The notes beneath the pieces were generated by a model that had not been told where the DNA came from, ran no database searches, and saw only the letters and a program-made list of their open reading frames with translations. The translations under genes and the position numbers were made by a program. Positions 1-8,048 of a DNA stretch of 64,000 nt are shown piece after piece (the stretch's first letter is position 1; every line of letters starts with the position of its first letter). This DNA is from Trinickia dabaoshanensis (GTDB lineage Bacteria; Pseudomonadota; Gammaproteobacteria; Burkholderiales; Burkholderiaceae), in NCBI RefSeq assembly GCF_002879885.1, contig NZ_PNYA01000007.1, positions 168,610 through 232,609 of the forward strand, read 5' to 3'.

Positions 1-280
1 AGATGACGCGCAGCGTCTGCGGGCGGATATCGCGTCTCGACGCGAGCGTCGTCAGAATGAAATCGACGACCTTGGCGTACTTGAGCAGGGTGAGCAGGGC
101 CTCGAGTCCGGGATCGGAATCGCGCATCGACTCGGCCAGCCGCAACATTTCCACCGAAATGTCTCGGGCCATTTCGAGTTCGAGCTGCTGTTTTTCCGAC
201 CAGCCCGTGGGCGGCGTGAGGAGATTGGCGAGCATTGCTTGAAACTTCTGCTCCGCGTCTCCGTTGGGTATCGTAGCCAT
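1..280 (-). CDS. Hypothetical protein, N-terminal part (cut by window edge)
   Basis: I do not recognise this protein. The visible 93 residues begin MATIPNGDAEQKFQAMLANL and are mostly charged and helical, with no membrane segment or signal peptide, so it is probably a small cytosolic protein. The ATG at 280 is preceded by a good ribosome site (AAAGGA, about 8 bases upstream). The frame stays open to the window edge, so the C-terminus is missing. A 17-bp palindrome lies 74 bases upstream of the start (354-370) and may control it. The function is unknown; only the existence of the gene is supported. Confidence 0.6.
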   Translation of the reverse strand, partial: MATIPNGDAEQKFQAMLANLLTPPTGWSEKQQLELEMARDISVEMLRLAESMRDSDPGLEALLTLLKYAKVVDFILTTLASRRDIRPQTLRVI

Positions 281-353
281 CGCTGTCGTCCTTTGTTCAA
301 CATGACCTGCTCGCCGAGGGCAGACAGGCCGGCCGCGCTCGGTGCCGCCATGC

Positions 354-370
354 AACGTAACCGTTACGTT
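354..370. promoter_or_regulatory. 17-bp palindrome, likely operator
   Basis: The sequence AACGTAACCGTTACGTT is a perfect inverted repeat: two 8-base arms around a single central base. Palindromes of this size and form are typical dimeric repressor sites (TetR, GntR or LacI class). It is upstream of the minus-strand gene ending at 280. No regulator gene is adjacent, so the binding protein is unknown. Confidence 0.5.
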
Positions 371-518
371 ACGCGGGGGCGGCTCCCTGTTCGAGCGGCA
401 GGCGCTGCGCTCTTCGCGGCCCTTGCCGTGCCGCGGCTCGCGCGGGAATTTGCGTCCCGCTTCGCCGGATCGGAAAAATGCGTCTGCGCGTCGACGCATA
501 ATCCGTTCCAGGCCGCTT

Positions 519-548
519 TTGAGCGTCTCGCGCGCTTTTCGGTAAACT
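519..548 (+). promoter_or_regulatory. Candidate sigma-70 promoter for the methyltransferase gene
   Basis: TTGAGC at 519-524 and TAAACT at 543-548 are separated by 18 bases, a fair match to a sigma-70 promoter. Transcription would begin near 555, giving a leader of about 64 bases before the ATG at 619. Confidence 0.4.
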
Positions 549-618
549 GACGCGATTGTTTTTGCGCTTCTGTAGGCTGTCGCACGCTCGCGGCGACTTG
601 CATGAGCGCGGTGCCACT

Positions 619-1455
619 ATGTCGACCAAGACCTACGAAATTCGCCCCGACCAATCCGTCGAACTGCTCAAGGAACTCCATATCCTGACGCGCGACGGCA
701 AGATGAACCAAGATAGCCGGCGCAAGCTCAAGCAGGTCTATCACCTGTTTCAGTTCATCGAGCCGCTGCTCGCGCGCGCGTTGCAAGCACGCGGCGCCGT
801 CACCCTCGTCGACCATGGCGCGGGCAAGTCCTACCTTGGTTTTATTCTCTACGATCTTTTTTTCAAGTCCCTGCCGCCCGGAACGGGCTCGCGCATTTAT
901 GGCATCGAGACGCGTGCGGAACTGGTCGCGAAATCGACGGAGCTTGCCAAGCGCCTGGGGTTCGAGGGGATGTCGTTTTTGAACGTGTCGGTGGCCGATT
1001 CGATCGAATCATCGGGACTGCCGGAGACGATCGACGTCGTGACCGCGCTGCATGCCTGCGATACGGCGACCGACGACGCCATTCGCTTCGCCTTGCAAAA
1101 GCGCGCGACCGACATCGTGCTCGTGCCATGTTGCCAAGCGGAAGTGGCAGGGGTGCTCCGGCGCAACAAGGGCAAATCGCTAGCGAGCGCGCTCTCCGAA
1201 ATTTACCGCCATCCGCTGCATACGCGTGAATTCGGCAGCCAGATCACGAACGTGCTGCGTTGCCTGCAACTCGAGGCGCATGGCTATCAGGTGTCGGTCA
1301 CGGAACTCGTCGGATGGGAGCATTCGATGAAGAACGAACTCATCATCGCTCAGTACAAGGATTTGCCTCGCCGGCGGCCGTCCGAGCGTTTGAACGAAGT
1401 GCTCGATACGTTCGGCCTCGATTCGCTGCGGGAGCGGTTTTTTACGCCGGCTTAA
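619..1455 (+). CDS. Class I SAM-dependent methyltransferase (METTL25/Methyltransf_32-like)
   Basis: This 278-residue protein should be a methyltransferase of unknown substrate. It has a glycine-rich SAM-binding motif VDHGAGKSYLGF near residue 70, then ALHACDTATD and VPCCQAEV in the second half, a combination typical of the Methyltransf_32 group. The C-terminus ends in a basic patch. There is no signal peptide or membrane segment. I chose the ATG at 619 (MSTKTYEIRP) because the conserved region starts just after it; an upstream in-frame ATG at 556 lies in unconserved sequence. Its TAA stop overlaps the TAA stop of the convergent DUF1415 gene within one TTAA. The family is clear, the substrate is not. 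Confidence 0.8.
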   Translation: MSTKTYEIRPDQSVELLKELHILTRDGKMNQDSRRKLKQVYHLFQFIEPLLARALQARGAVTLVDHGAGKSYLGFILYDLFFKSLPPGTGSRIYGIETRAELVAKSTELAKRLGFEGMSFLNVSVADSIESSGLPETIDVVTALHACDTATDDAIRFALQKRATDIVLVPCCQAEVAGVLRRNKGKSLASALSEIYRHPLHTREFGSQITNVLRCLQLEAHGYQVSVTELVGWEHSMKNELIIAQYKDLPRRRPSERLNEVLDTFGLDSLRERFFTPA

Positions 1456-2048
1456 TCGGACGAGGGCGGCGTGTCGTCGCTCGGCGGCGTATCCATCCAT
1501 TGGTGCCAGCCTTCGTGTCCGAGGCGGCGCATCGTCTCTTGATTGCGCTCGTAGATGTCGGCGGCGTCGGGGAACGCTTGCGCTGCCCGCTCGACGCTCG
1601 CCTCGCGCAGCAAGTGCAAAATCGGGTAGGGCGCCCGGTTCGTATAGTTTTCGATGTCCTCGGGCTGCGTGCCCTCGAACCGATAGTGCGGATGAAAGCT
1701 CGCGATCTGCAGTTCGCCGTCGAGCCGCAGTTGTCCGAGCAGACGTTCCGCGAAAAATAGCGCGTCGTTGAATTCCAGAAAATCGGCGAACGCGCGAGGA
1801 AAAACGAGCAGCGTCGTGTCCACGCTTTCCGGATCGGCCTCGGCCAACGCTTTTAGCTCGGTCTCCAAGACGGTCAGCATCCCTTCCGGATCGCATGCTT
1901 CGCTCACCACGTAGCGGATCTGCCGTTTCGTGTGGACCCCCTTCGCAAACGGGCACAAATTCAACCCGATGACCGCGCGCACGAGCCAATGCCGCGTGGC
2001 GGCCAGCACGTCGTCGGCGGTGGGCGCATGAAAGGTGGGCATCGACAT
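1452..2048 (-). CDS. DUF1415 domain-containing protein
   Basis: This 198-residue protein matches the DUF1415 family of conserved proteobacterial proteins of unknown function. The characteristic N-terminal stretch is WLVRAVIGLNLCPFAKGV, followed by LLVFPRAFADFLEFND and FHPHYRFEGTQPED, with RAPYPILHLLREASV near the C-terminus. The family is soluble; conserved Cys and His residues hint at a metal or redox role, but nothing is established. The ATG at 2048 (MSMPTF) is chosen over 2087 because conservation begins there, although neither start has a strong ribosome site. It lies directly downstream of a tetR gene in the same direction, with about 40 bases between, so the two may be co-transcribed. 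Confidence 0.8.
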   Translation of the reverse strand: MSMPTFHAPTADDVLAATRHWLVRAVIGLNLCPFAKGVHTKRQIRYVVSEACDPEGMLTVLETELKALAEADPESVDTTLLVFPRAFADFLEFNDALFFAERLLGQLRLDGELQIASFHPHYRFEGTQPEDIENYTNRAPYPILHLLREASVERAAQAFPDAADIYERNQETMRRLGHEGWHQWMDTPPSDDTPPSSD

Positions 2049-2088
2049 GTCGGTTTCGGTGTGGAGGGAGGGCGCGAGAGGCGGCATT

Positions 2089-2751
2089 TTACGCGCCGGC
2101 GCGCCCCGCGCATGCCGCGGCGACGAGTTGGGCAGCCACGCGCGGCGCCACGGCGATCGGCCCGCATCCGGGGCCGAACGTTTGACTTGCCGTGTAGACG
2201 CCTTCGATCAACAGCGCGAGCGCATCGGCGAGCTCGGCGGGATCGTCGGCGCCCGCGGCCGTCGTCAGTTCGGTGAGCCGTTCGATCAAACGGGCCTTGT
2301 TACGCGCGACGATTTCCCGTGCGGGGTGACTCGGGTCGGCGAATTCGGCGGCGACGTTCACGAACGGACAACCGCGATAACCTTCGCGCGACGCGCGCCA
2401 CGTCAGGTCCTCGAAGTACTGGGCGATTTGCCGCACCGGCTGGCCCGGATGCATGCCGATGCTTTTGTCGAAATGCCCGAAAAAGCACTCGTCCGCTTGT
2501 TCCAGATAGGCCGCGACGAGTTCGTCTTTCGACGCGAACTGCCGGTACAGGCTCATCTTGTTGACGCCGGCGCGCTCGACGACGGCATCGACGCCCACCG
2601 CGCGCACCCCTTCCTGATAGAAGAGCTCGCTGGCCGCACGCAGCAGCAGTTGCTGCGCCGTGGCGCCGTCGGTATGGGGCCGAGTGCGGCCGGCAGCCGT
2701 TTTGGCCACCGACGCGCGCGGGCGGGAAACCTCGGCGTGTGTGTCTTTCAT
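2089..2751 (-). CDS. TetR family transcriptional regulator
   Basis: This 220-residue protein is a TetR repressor. An N-terminal helix-turn-helix (LLLRAASELFYQEGVRAVGVDAVVERAGVNKMSLYRQFASKDEL, in pieces at about residues 35-80) is followed by an all-helical ligand-binding domain with GYRGCPFVNVAAEFADPSHP, a motif common in regulators of drug or small-aromatic efflux. It is transcribed away from an MFS transporter gene. The shared control region carries a perfect 16-bp palindrome (2836-2851) within overlapping promoters, so autoregulation and control of the MFS gene are very likely. The start at 2751 (MKDTHAE) is chosen over 2835 because the longer version would run through the promoter and operator. 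The ligand is unknown. Confidence 0.88.
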   Translation of the reverse strand: MKDTHAEVSRPRASVAKTAAGRTRPHTDGATAQQLLLRAASELFYQEGVRAVGVDAVVERAGVNKMSLYRQFASKDELVAAYLEQADECFFGHFDKSIGMHPGQPVRQIAQYFEDLTWRASREGYRGCPFVNVAAEFADPSHPAREIVARNKARLIERLTELTTAAGADDPAELADALALLIEGVYTASQTFGPGCGPIAVAPRVAAQLVAAACAGRAGA

Positions 2752-2828
2752 TGAGAACCATCCGGATTTGGAGCGACCGCGATTGTCGCGCGAGCCGCTC
2801 GATCGTGCATCACTACGAATTGACCTGC

Positions 2829-2857
2829 TTGACATGTTACCGATCGGTAACTACGAT
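2829..2857 (+). promoter_or_regulatory. Sigma-70 promoter for the MFS gene
   Basis: TTGACA at 2829-2834 and TACGAT at 2852-2857 are exactly 17 bases apart, a near-consensus promoter reading toward the MFS gene. The spacer is filled by the TetR-type palindrome, so a bound repressor would block RNA polymerase. The implied leader is about 130 bases. Confidence 0.65.
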
Positions 2858-2862
2858 GGCAA
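2834..2862 (-). promoter_or_regulatory. Sigma-70 promoter for the tetR gene
   Basis: On the minus strand TTGCCA (2862-2857) and TAACAT (2839-2834) are 17 bases apart. This promoter lies on top of the opposite MFS promoter, and the same palindrome covers both. It would drive the tetR gene starting at 2751. Confidence 0.55.
2836..2851. promoter_or_regulatory. 16-bp perfect palindrome, predicted TetR operator
   Basis: GTTACCGATCGGTAAC is its own reverse complement. It lies in the spacer of both divergent promoters. TetR operators are commonly 15-20 bp palindromes in exactly this place, so one repressor dimer could shut both genes. Confidence 0.7.
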
Positions 2863-2997
2863 CTCGCAGTTGTGACAGGTCTGTAACAAAGCGATCGAAT
2901 GGCCCGGCCGGAAGGAGGCGGGCGCTTCGAAAGCAGCAAGCTAACCCATGCGCAATGCCGGCCGACAGGGGTGCCGGGCGCATCGACGGGAGTCCCG

Positions 2998-4293
2998 ATG
3001 AACTGGATTGCAACAAGAATGAACGGGCGCGCGCATTACGGCTGGGTGGTGGCGGCCGTCGTCTTCCTCGTGCTGCTGGCCGCCGCGGGCACCCGCGCGA
3101 CACCGAGCGTGATGATGGTGCCGCTCGAGCATCAATTCGGCTGGAGCCGCGCTACGATATCGCTCGCCATTTCGGTGAACATCGCACTGTACGGACTCAC
3201 CGGTCCGTTCGCCGCCGCATCGATGCAGCGTTTCGGCGTGCGGCCGACGCTGATGACCGCGCTAGTGGTGATGGCGGGCGGCGTAGGCCTATCGTCGATG
3301 ATGACGGCGCCCTGGCAGATGATCCTGATTTGGGGCGTTATGGTCGGCGGTGCGACGGGCGTCGCGGCGCTGACGCTCTCGGCCACCGTGGTCAACCGCT
3401 GGTTCGTGGAGCGCCGCGGGTTGGTGATGGGCGTGCTGACGGCCAGCTCCGCCACGGGGCAACTCGTATTCTTGCCGATGCTCGCGGCGGTGGCCGAGCA
3501 TCACGGCTGGCGGCCGGTGGTGATGATCGTGGCGATCGTTGCCGCGCTCGTGTTGCCGCTCGTCGCGTTCTTGCTGCCCGAACGTCCGTCGAGCGTCGGT
3601 TTGCGTCCTTACGGCGAGCCGCACGATGCGCCGCGCGTGGACGGCCAGTCGGCGCAAAACCCGCTCGCGATCGCGTTCGGTACGCTCGCATCCGCCAGCA
3701 AGTCGCGCGATTTCTGGCTGCTCTTTTTCAGCTTTTTCATCTGCGGCGCAAGCACGAACGGCTATATCGGCACGCACTTGATCGCGATGTGCGGCGATTA
3801 TGGGCTGAGCGAAGTGCAGGGCGCTTCGCTGCTCGCCGCCATGGGCATCTTCGATTTGTTCGGCACGACGCTCTCCGGTTGGCTCTCGGATCGCTTCAAT
3901 AGCCGCGTGTTGCTGTTTTGGTATTACGGATTGCGCGGACTTTCTTTGATTTATCTTCCGCACGCGTTCGGCATCGACTTTTTCGGGTTGCCGATATTCG
4001 CCATGTTCTACGGGCTCGATTGGATCGCCACCGTGCCGCCGACGGTGCGCCTCACCACCGATGCGTTCGGCAAGGATTCGGCGCCGGTCGTATTCGGCTG
4101 GGTGGTGGCGGGGCATCAACTCGGGGCGGCATTCGCCGCGTATGGCGCGGGTTTGCTGCGTTCGAGCCTCGGCACCTACACGGTGGCCTCGATGATCTCG
4201 GGCGGGCTCTGTCTGATCGCCTCGATCCTCGTGCTGCGCATCCATCGCAGCGGCGCGGCGCGCCCGGCCACGGCCGCGGCGACGGCGGCTTGA
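2998..4293 (+). CDS. MFS transporter (monocarboxylate/oxalate-formate antiporter-like)
   Basis: This 431-residue inner-membrane protein has 12 predicted membrane segments in two halves. The first half opens HYGWVVAAVVFLVLLAAAG and continues with FGWSRATISLAISVNIALYGLTG; the second half has GWLSDRFNSR, the MFS loop 2-3 type motif. The arrangement resembles MCT/oxalate-formate antiporter-like permeases that move small organic acids, but the substrate cannot be told. The ATG at 2998 has a GGGAG ribosome site 7 bases upstream; an upstream ATG at 2899 would add an unlikely N-terminus. The gene is divergent from tetR and shares its operator, so it is probably an inducible exporter or importer answering to the TetR ligand. 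Confidence 0.85.
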   Translation: MNWIATRMNGRAHYGWVVAAVVFLVLLAAAGTRATPSVMMVPLEHQFGWSRATISLAISVNIALYGLTGPFAAASMQRFGVRPTLMTALVVMAGGVGLSSMMTAPWQMILIWGVMVGGATGVAALTLSATVVNRWFVERRGLVMGVLTASSATGQLVFLPMLAAVAEHHGWRPVVMIVAIVAALVLPLVAFLLPERPSSVGLRPYGEPHDAPRVDGQSAQNPLAIAFGTLASASKSRDFWLLFFSFFICGASTNGYIGTHLIAMCGDYGLSEVQGASLLAAMGIFDLFGTTLSGWLSDRFNSRVLLFWYYGLRGLSLIYLPHAFGIDFFGLPIFAMFYGLDWIATVPPTVRLTTDAFGKDSAPVVFGWVVAGHQLGAAFAAYGAGLLRSSLGTYTVASMISGGLCLIASILVLRIHRSGAARPATAAATAA

Positions 4294-4341
4294 CTGCCTC
4301 GGCGCAACGGGCGGCGGCTTGCTTGCGCTAGGGCATCGCGC

Positions 4342-5826
4342 TCAGGGTGCGTCGCGTAGCGCCGATAGCGGCGTCGCGACGTGCTCGAGCGGTTTTCGCT
4401 CCGCGTCGACACCCCAGAGGGCGGCAATGACGGCGGCGCCCAGCATCAAGGCCGATCCCACCAAATAGCCTTCGAAGACGGCACCGCGCTGGTGCGTGTC
4501 GATGAGCCGGCCGAAAAAGGCGGGGCCGGCGATACCGCCGAGCGCCGTGCCGAACGCATAGAACACGGCGATGGCGAGCGCGCGGATCTCCAGCGGGAAC
4601 GATTCGCTCACCGTGAGGTAGGCGGAACTTGCCGCCGCCGACGCGAAAAAGAAGATCACCATCCACGCGATGGTCTGCGCTCGAACGGTCAGCAAACCGC
4701 GCGCGAAGAGATATCCGCTGCCGATTAGCAGCAGGCCCGATAACGCATAGGTGAAGGCGATCATGACGCGCCGGCCGATGGCGTCGAACGCATGGCCCAG
4801 CACGATCGGGCCGAGAAAATTGCCGAGGGCGAACGGCAGCAGATACCAGCCTACCTCGCCGCCGGGGACACCGTAGAAATCGGTGAGCACGAGTGCGTAG
4901 GTGAAGAAAATGGCGTTATAGAAGAATGCTTGCGCCGTCATGAGCGCGAGGCCGACGAGCGAGCGCCGCCGGTGCGTGACGAAGAGCGCTTCGAATACTT
5001 CGGCGAACGGCGTGCTATCGCGCCGGGCGAACCGCAGAATACGCAATTCATCGGAGAGGGGCCGGCGGCCGAGGCGGCGAAAGCGCGCTTCGATTTGTTC
5101 GACGACGTTTTTAGCTTGTTCCGGCTGATTGTGCGTGAGCAGCCAGCGGGGGCTTTCGGGTATCCACACGCGCATGAAAACGATCACGAGTGCGAGCGCG
5201 GCGCCGATGAAAAAGCAGGCGCGCCAGCCCCAGTCACCCGGCAGCAGCCGCGGATCGAGCAGCACCAGCGAGCCGCCGGCCCCGAGCGCCGCGCCCACCC
5301 AGAACGTGCCGTTGATCCCGAGGTCGGTCCAGCCGCGCACGCGTGCGGGCGTAAATTCTTGAATCGTCGAATTGATCGCCGCATACTCGCCGCCGATTCC
5401 GGCGCCCGTCAGAAAGCGCAACGCCGCGAAGCTCGCGAAATCCCACGACATGGCCGTGGCGGCGGTGGCGACGAGATACAGGCCCAGCGTCGCGAAGAAC
5501 AGCTTGCGCCGGCCGAGGCGGTCGGTGAGCCAGCCGAAGCCGAGGGCGCCGAGTACGGCGCCGGCGATGTAACTGCTACCGGCCAGGCCGATGTCGGCAT
5601 CGCTCATATGCAACACCGGGCTCGCTTTGAGTGCTCCCGCCACGGCGCCGGCCAACGTCACCTCGAGTCCATCGAGCAGCCAGGTGACGCCGAGCGCGAC
5701 GACGATTAAGGTATGAAAGCGTCCCCACGGCAGGCGGTCGAGCCGCGAGGGTAGGTCGGTTTCGAACACGTGGGCGCGCGAGGCGGGGATAGGGGCGGGA
5801 ATAGGCGCCGCGGTCTCCAGGCTCAT
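4342..5826 (-). CDS. MFS transporter, sugar/metabolite:H+ symporter type
   Basis: This 494-residue inner-membrane permease shows classic MFS motifs: LDGLEVTLAG in helix 1, GWLTDRLGRRKLF (loop 2-3 motif A), GAGIGGEYAAINS in helix 4, PESPRWLL before the central loop, and a second-half motif A at GHAFDAIGRRV. The helix 4 sequence and LDGLEV resemble the sugar-porter and aromatic-acid (AAHS) permeases; the substrate is not determined. A hydrophilic proline-rich N-terminus precedes helix 1. The start at 5826 (MSLETA) follows AGGAG; an upstream in-frame ATG at 6153 would overlap the divergent Hsp70 gene. It converges with the upstream MFS gene and appears to be a single-gene unit. Confidence 0.85.
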   Translation of the reverse strand: MSLETAAPIPAPIPASRAHVFETDLPSRLDRLPWGRFHTLIVVALGVTWLLDGLEVTLAGAVAGALKASPVLHMSDADIGLAGSSYIAGAVLGALGFGWLTDRLGRRKLFFATLGLYLVATAATAMSWDFASFAALRFLTGAGIGGEYAAINSTIQEFTPARVRGWTDLGINGTFWVGAALGAGGSLVLLDPRLLPGDWGWRACFFIGAALALVIVFMRVWIPESPRWLLTHNQPEQAKNVVEQIEARFRRLGRRPLSDELRILRFARRDSTPFAEVFEALFVTHRRRSLVGLALMTAQAFFYNAIFFTYALVLTDFYGVPGGEVGWYLLPFALGNFLGPIVLGHAFDAIGRRVMIAFTYALSGLLLIGSGYLFARGLLTVRAQTIAWMVIFFFASAAASSAYLTVSESFPLEIRALAIAVFYAFGTALGGIAGPAFFGRLIDTHQRGAVFEGYLVGSALMLGAAVIAALWGVDAERKPLEHVATPLSALRDAP

Positions 5827-6006
5827 GGGAGCATTCTCCTGATGGATGCGGTGACGGCCCGGCCGCATAGGCGGCGAGGTGCCGCCGGCGTGGGTCGCAC
5901 AACGCGTGCCCGAGGGAAATGCGTTCGATCGAGTGGCGCACGGATTGCTCGCATGCACAGTTCGTGTTAAAAAGCGCTCCCTTCTGTTCGCATAAAGCGA
6001 GTTGCG

Positions 6007-7266
6007 ATGCAAGCGATGCCCTATTGTGCGATCGACTTCGGTACGTCCAACTCCGCCGTGGCTTTGCCGCGCGGCGAGACGATGATGCTCGCGCCCGTCG
6101 AGGGCGCGCATACGACGTTGCCCACAGCCGTCTTTTTCAATACCGACGAGCATAGCCGCTCGTACGGCCGCGCCGCGCTGGCGGAGTACATCGACGGCTT
6201 CGACGGCCGCCTGATGCGCTCGCTCAAGAGCATCCTCGGTTCGTCGCTGGCCGATACGATGACCGATCTCGGCGACGGCAGCGCCATCAAGTACACCGAG
6301 ATCATTGCTATCTTCGTCGCATTCTTGAAGCGGCAGGCCGAAGCGTGCGCCGGCGTGTCAATCGAGCGAGCCGTACTGGGGCGCCCGGTATTCTTCGTCG
6401 ACGACGATCCGCGCGCCGATCGATTGGCCCAGGATCAACTCGAAACCGCTGCGCGTTCGGCCGGTTTGAAAGAGATTCACTTTCAGTACGAGCCGATCGC
6501 CGCCGCGTTCGATTACGAATCGCGCTTGAAAGACGAAGCGCTCGTGCTCGTGGCCGACATCGGCGGTGGTACTTCCGACTTTTCGCTCGTACGCGTGGGG
6601 CCGCAGCGGATGGGCCGGATCGATCGAAAGGACGATGTCCTCGCGCATCACGGCGTGCACGTGGCGGGGACCGACTTCGACCGGCGCGTCGAGCTCGAGA
6701 CCATTCTGCCCGAGCTCGGCTACCGATCGCTCGACCCGGAAGGCCGGGAAGTGCCGAACCGCGTCTACTTCGATCTCGCCACCTGGCACCTCATCAATAC
6801 GATCTATTCGGGCAAGCGTGTGGGCGAGCTCGCCTTGATGCGGCATTTGTATCGCGACGTGCGGCATCACGAGCGGCTGATGCGCGTCGTGGAGCGCCGC
6901 CTCGGGCATTCGCTCGCGGCGCGTGCCGAAGAGGCGAAGATCGGCGTGGCGGCGGGCGGCGAAACGTCGATCGATCTGGACGATCTCGAGGCCGACTTGA
7001 GGATCGCATTCGACGAGGCTCAGCTAATCGAAGCGGGAACGGAAGAAGTGCATCGCATCGCCCAGGCGGCGCGGGAAACGGCGAAAGCCGCAGGGGTATC
7101 GCTCGGCGACGTGGACGCGCTTTACTTCACGGGCGGCACCACGGGCCTGCATTTTTTGACGAACGCGCTATGCGCGGCGTTTCCCGACGCCAAAGCCGTG
7201 TTCGGCGATCGGCTCGCGAGCGTGGCGGCGGGGCTCGGCATTCACGCGCAGCGCATTTTTGCCTAA
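6007..7266 (+). CDS. yegD: Hsp70-family (YegD-like) protein
   Basis: This 419-residue actin-fold ATPase belongs to the YegD branch of Hsp70. The nucleotide-binding motifs are intact: phosphate 1 AIDFGTSNSAVA at residue 8, phosphate 2 VADIGGGTSDFS near 180, and an adenosine motif YFTGGTTGLHF near the end. It stops right after the ATPase domain, so it lacks the substrate-binding beta domain and lid of DnaK. This is usual for YegD, whose cellular role is not firmly known. Two starts are possible, 6007 (MQAMPY) or 6016 (MPYCAIDFG); neither has a strong ribosome site. It is followed by a strong terminator, so the gene is monocistronic. Confidence 0.85.
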   Translation: MQAMPYCAIDFGTSNSAVALPRGETMMLAPVEGAHTTLPTAVFFNTDEHSRSYGRAALAEYIDGFDGRLMRSLKSILGSSLADTMTDLGDGSAIKYTEIIAIFVAFLKRQAEACAGVSIERAVLGRPVFFVDDDPRADRLAQDQLETAARSAGLKEIHFQYEPIAAAFDYESRLKDEALVLVADIGGGTSDFSLVRVGPQRMGRIDRKDDVLAHHGVHVAGTDFDRRVELETILPELGYRSLDPEGREVPNRVYFDLATWHLINTIYSGKRVGELALMRHLYRDVRHHERLMRVVERRLGHSLAARAEEAKIGVAAGGETSIDLDDLEADLRIAFDEAQLIEAGTEEVHRIAQAARETAKAAGVSLGDVDALYFTGGTTGLHFLTNALCAAFPDAKAVFGDRLASVAAGLGIHAQRIFA

Positions 7267-7301
7267 CTCGCCTAACGCGTACCGTCGATTCGACACAAAG
7301 C

Positions 7302-7329
7302 AAAAACCCCGCGATTGGCGGGGTTTTTT
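7302..7329. terminator. Bidirectional Rho-independent terminator
   Basis: A stem CCCCGC/GCGGGG with a 5-base loop is flanked by A5 on the left and T6 on the right, so it works in both directions. It ends the yegD transcript from the left and the cspA transcript from the right. Confidence 0.85.
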
Positions 7330-7404
7330 GTTCGCGACGCGCCAAGCGCATCGCGGCATGTCACGGCTCTTAAGCGGCTGAGCGCCTAAGAGCGGTCAAG
7401 CGCT

Positions 7405-7608
7405 TTACAGCGGCTTGATGTTCGCAGCTTGCTTGCCCTTGGGGCCCGTCTTCACTTCGAACGACACTTTTTGGTTTTCTTGGAGCGTCTTGAAGCCGTC
7501 GACGCGGATTTCCGAGAAGTGCGCGAAGAGGTCTTCGCCGCCGCCGTCCGGGGTGATGAAGCCAAAGCCCTTAGCGTCGTTGAACCACTTGACGGTACCG
7601 GTTTCCAT
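7405..7608 (-). CDS. cspA: Cold-shock protein CspA family
   Basis: This 67-residue protein is a full cold-shock domain, a five-stranded RNA/ssDNA-binding barrel that melts RNA structure. Both nucleic-acid motifs are present: RNP1 KGFGFI at residues 13-18 and RNP2 DLFAHF at about 26-31. It begins [12 protein letters not shown], the standard start, with AGGA 9 bases before the ATG. A near-consensus promoter at 7754-7782 gives a leader of about 139 bases, as expected for genes of the cspA type that are controlled through a structured 5' leader. Whether this copy is cold-induced or constitutive cannot be told from sequence. The symbol reflects the family; several paralogues usually exist. Confidence 0.93.
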   Translation of the reverse strand: METGTVKWFNDAKGFGFITPDGGGEDLFAHFSEIRVDGFKTLQENQKVSFEVKTGPKGKQAANIKPL

Positions 7609-7747
7609 ATTACGTATTCCTAAATTGGGTAAAAAAGGCCGAAGCCTGGGAGCGCACGAAAATCAAGGAAGGGTAATAGGACAACCGGAGTACCTGATGG
7701 GGGCGACCTACGAAAGACCAATCAACACTCGCCACTTGAAATCCTGC
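7609..7747 (-). promoter_or_regulatory. Long 5' untranslated leader of cspA
   Basis: The predicted cspA transcript begins near 7747, leaving about 139 untranslated bases before the ATG. No reading frame in this stretch is credible. Leaders of this length in cspA genes fold differently at low temperature to expose the ribosome site; that role here is inference. Confidence 0.45.
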
Positions 7748-7753
7748 TTGATC

Positions 7754-7782
7754 TTTATACGGCGAAATGGCGCCTAGGTCAA
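7754..7782 (-). promoter_or_regulatory. Sigma-70 promoter of cspA
   Basis: On the minus strand TTGACC (7782-7777) and TATAAA (7759-7754) are exactly 17 bases apart, among the best promoter matches in the window. The AT-rich TTTTA next to the -35 resembles an UP-like element. Confidence 0.7.
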
Positions 7783-8048
7783 TAAAATTTCGCGCCGCAG
7801 CAGGGGTATTCGTCTGCCTACCGGTCTTTTGTGCTTACAAACCTTTCATTCCATGATGTTTTTTTGCTGGTGCCGGATCATTTTGCACCAATTAAGTGAT
7901 TGCAACCGGTAAACTACGCGCCGCGCGACGCGGTTGCGCCAGGTTGCGGTTCCCCCTCGCCGCACGGCCCCATCGGTTGCACGTTTCTTGCAGAATCAGC
8001 GCGTGTCCCCTATCCGCGCGCCGTTCGTATATCCCCCAAGGAGAGGTT
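7783..8048. other. Intergenic region upstream of the permease gene
   Basis: This 266-base stretch separates the cspA promoter from the permease start at 8049. It is richer in A and T around 7790-7910. In-frame ATG codons upstream of the permease (7896) lack a ribosome site. It must hold the permease promoter, but I see no clear -35/-10 pair. Confidence 0.35.

Larger units (their letters stand above)
281..618. other. Intergenic region between two divergent genes
   Basis: This 338-base stretch separates the minus-strand hypothetical gene from the plus-strand methyltransferase gene. Several short reading frames cross it, but none has a ribosome site or a recognisable product. It holds the 17-bp palindrome at 354-370 and a plausible plus-strand promoter at 519-548. 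Confidence 0.5.

Noticed and set aside
2739..3902. 387-codon open frame overlapping the MFS gene at 2998
   Set aside because: Arg-rich product in the wrong frame of a clear 12-helix permease; shadow.
4792..5709. 305-codon plus-strand frame opposite the second MFS gene
   Set aside because: Shadow of a well-supported permease; composition Arg/Glu/Gln-rich.
7862..7890. Sigma-54 promoter before the APC permease
   Set aside because: TGG and TTGCA elements are present, but the spacing is four bases too long.
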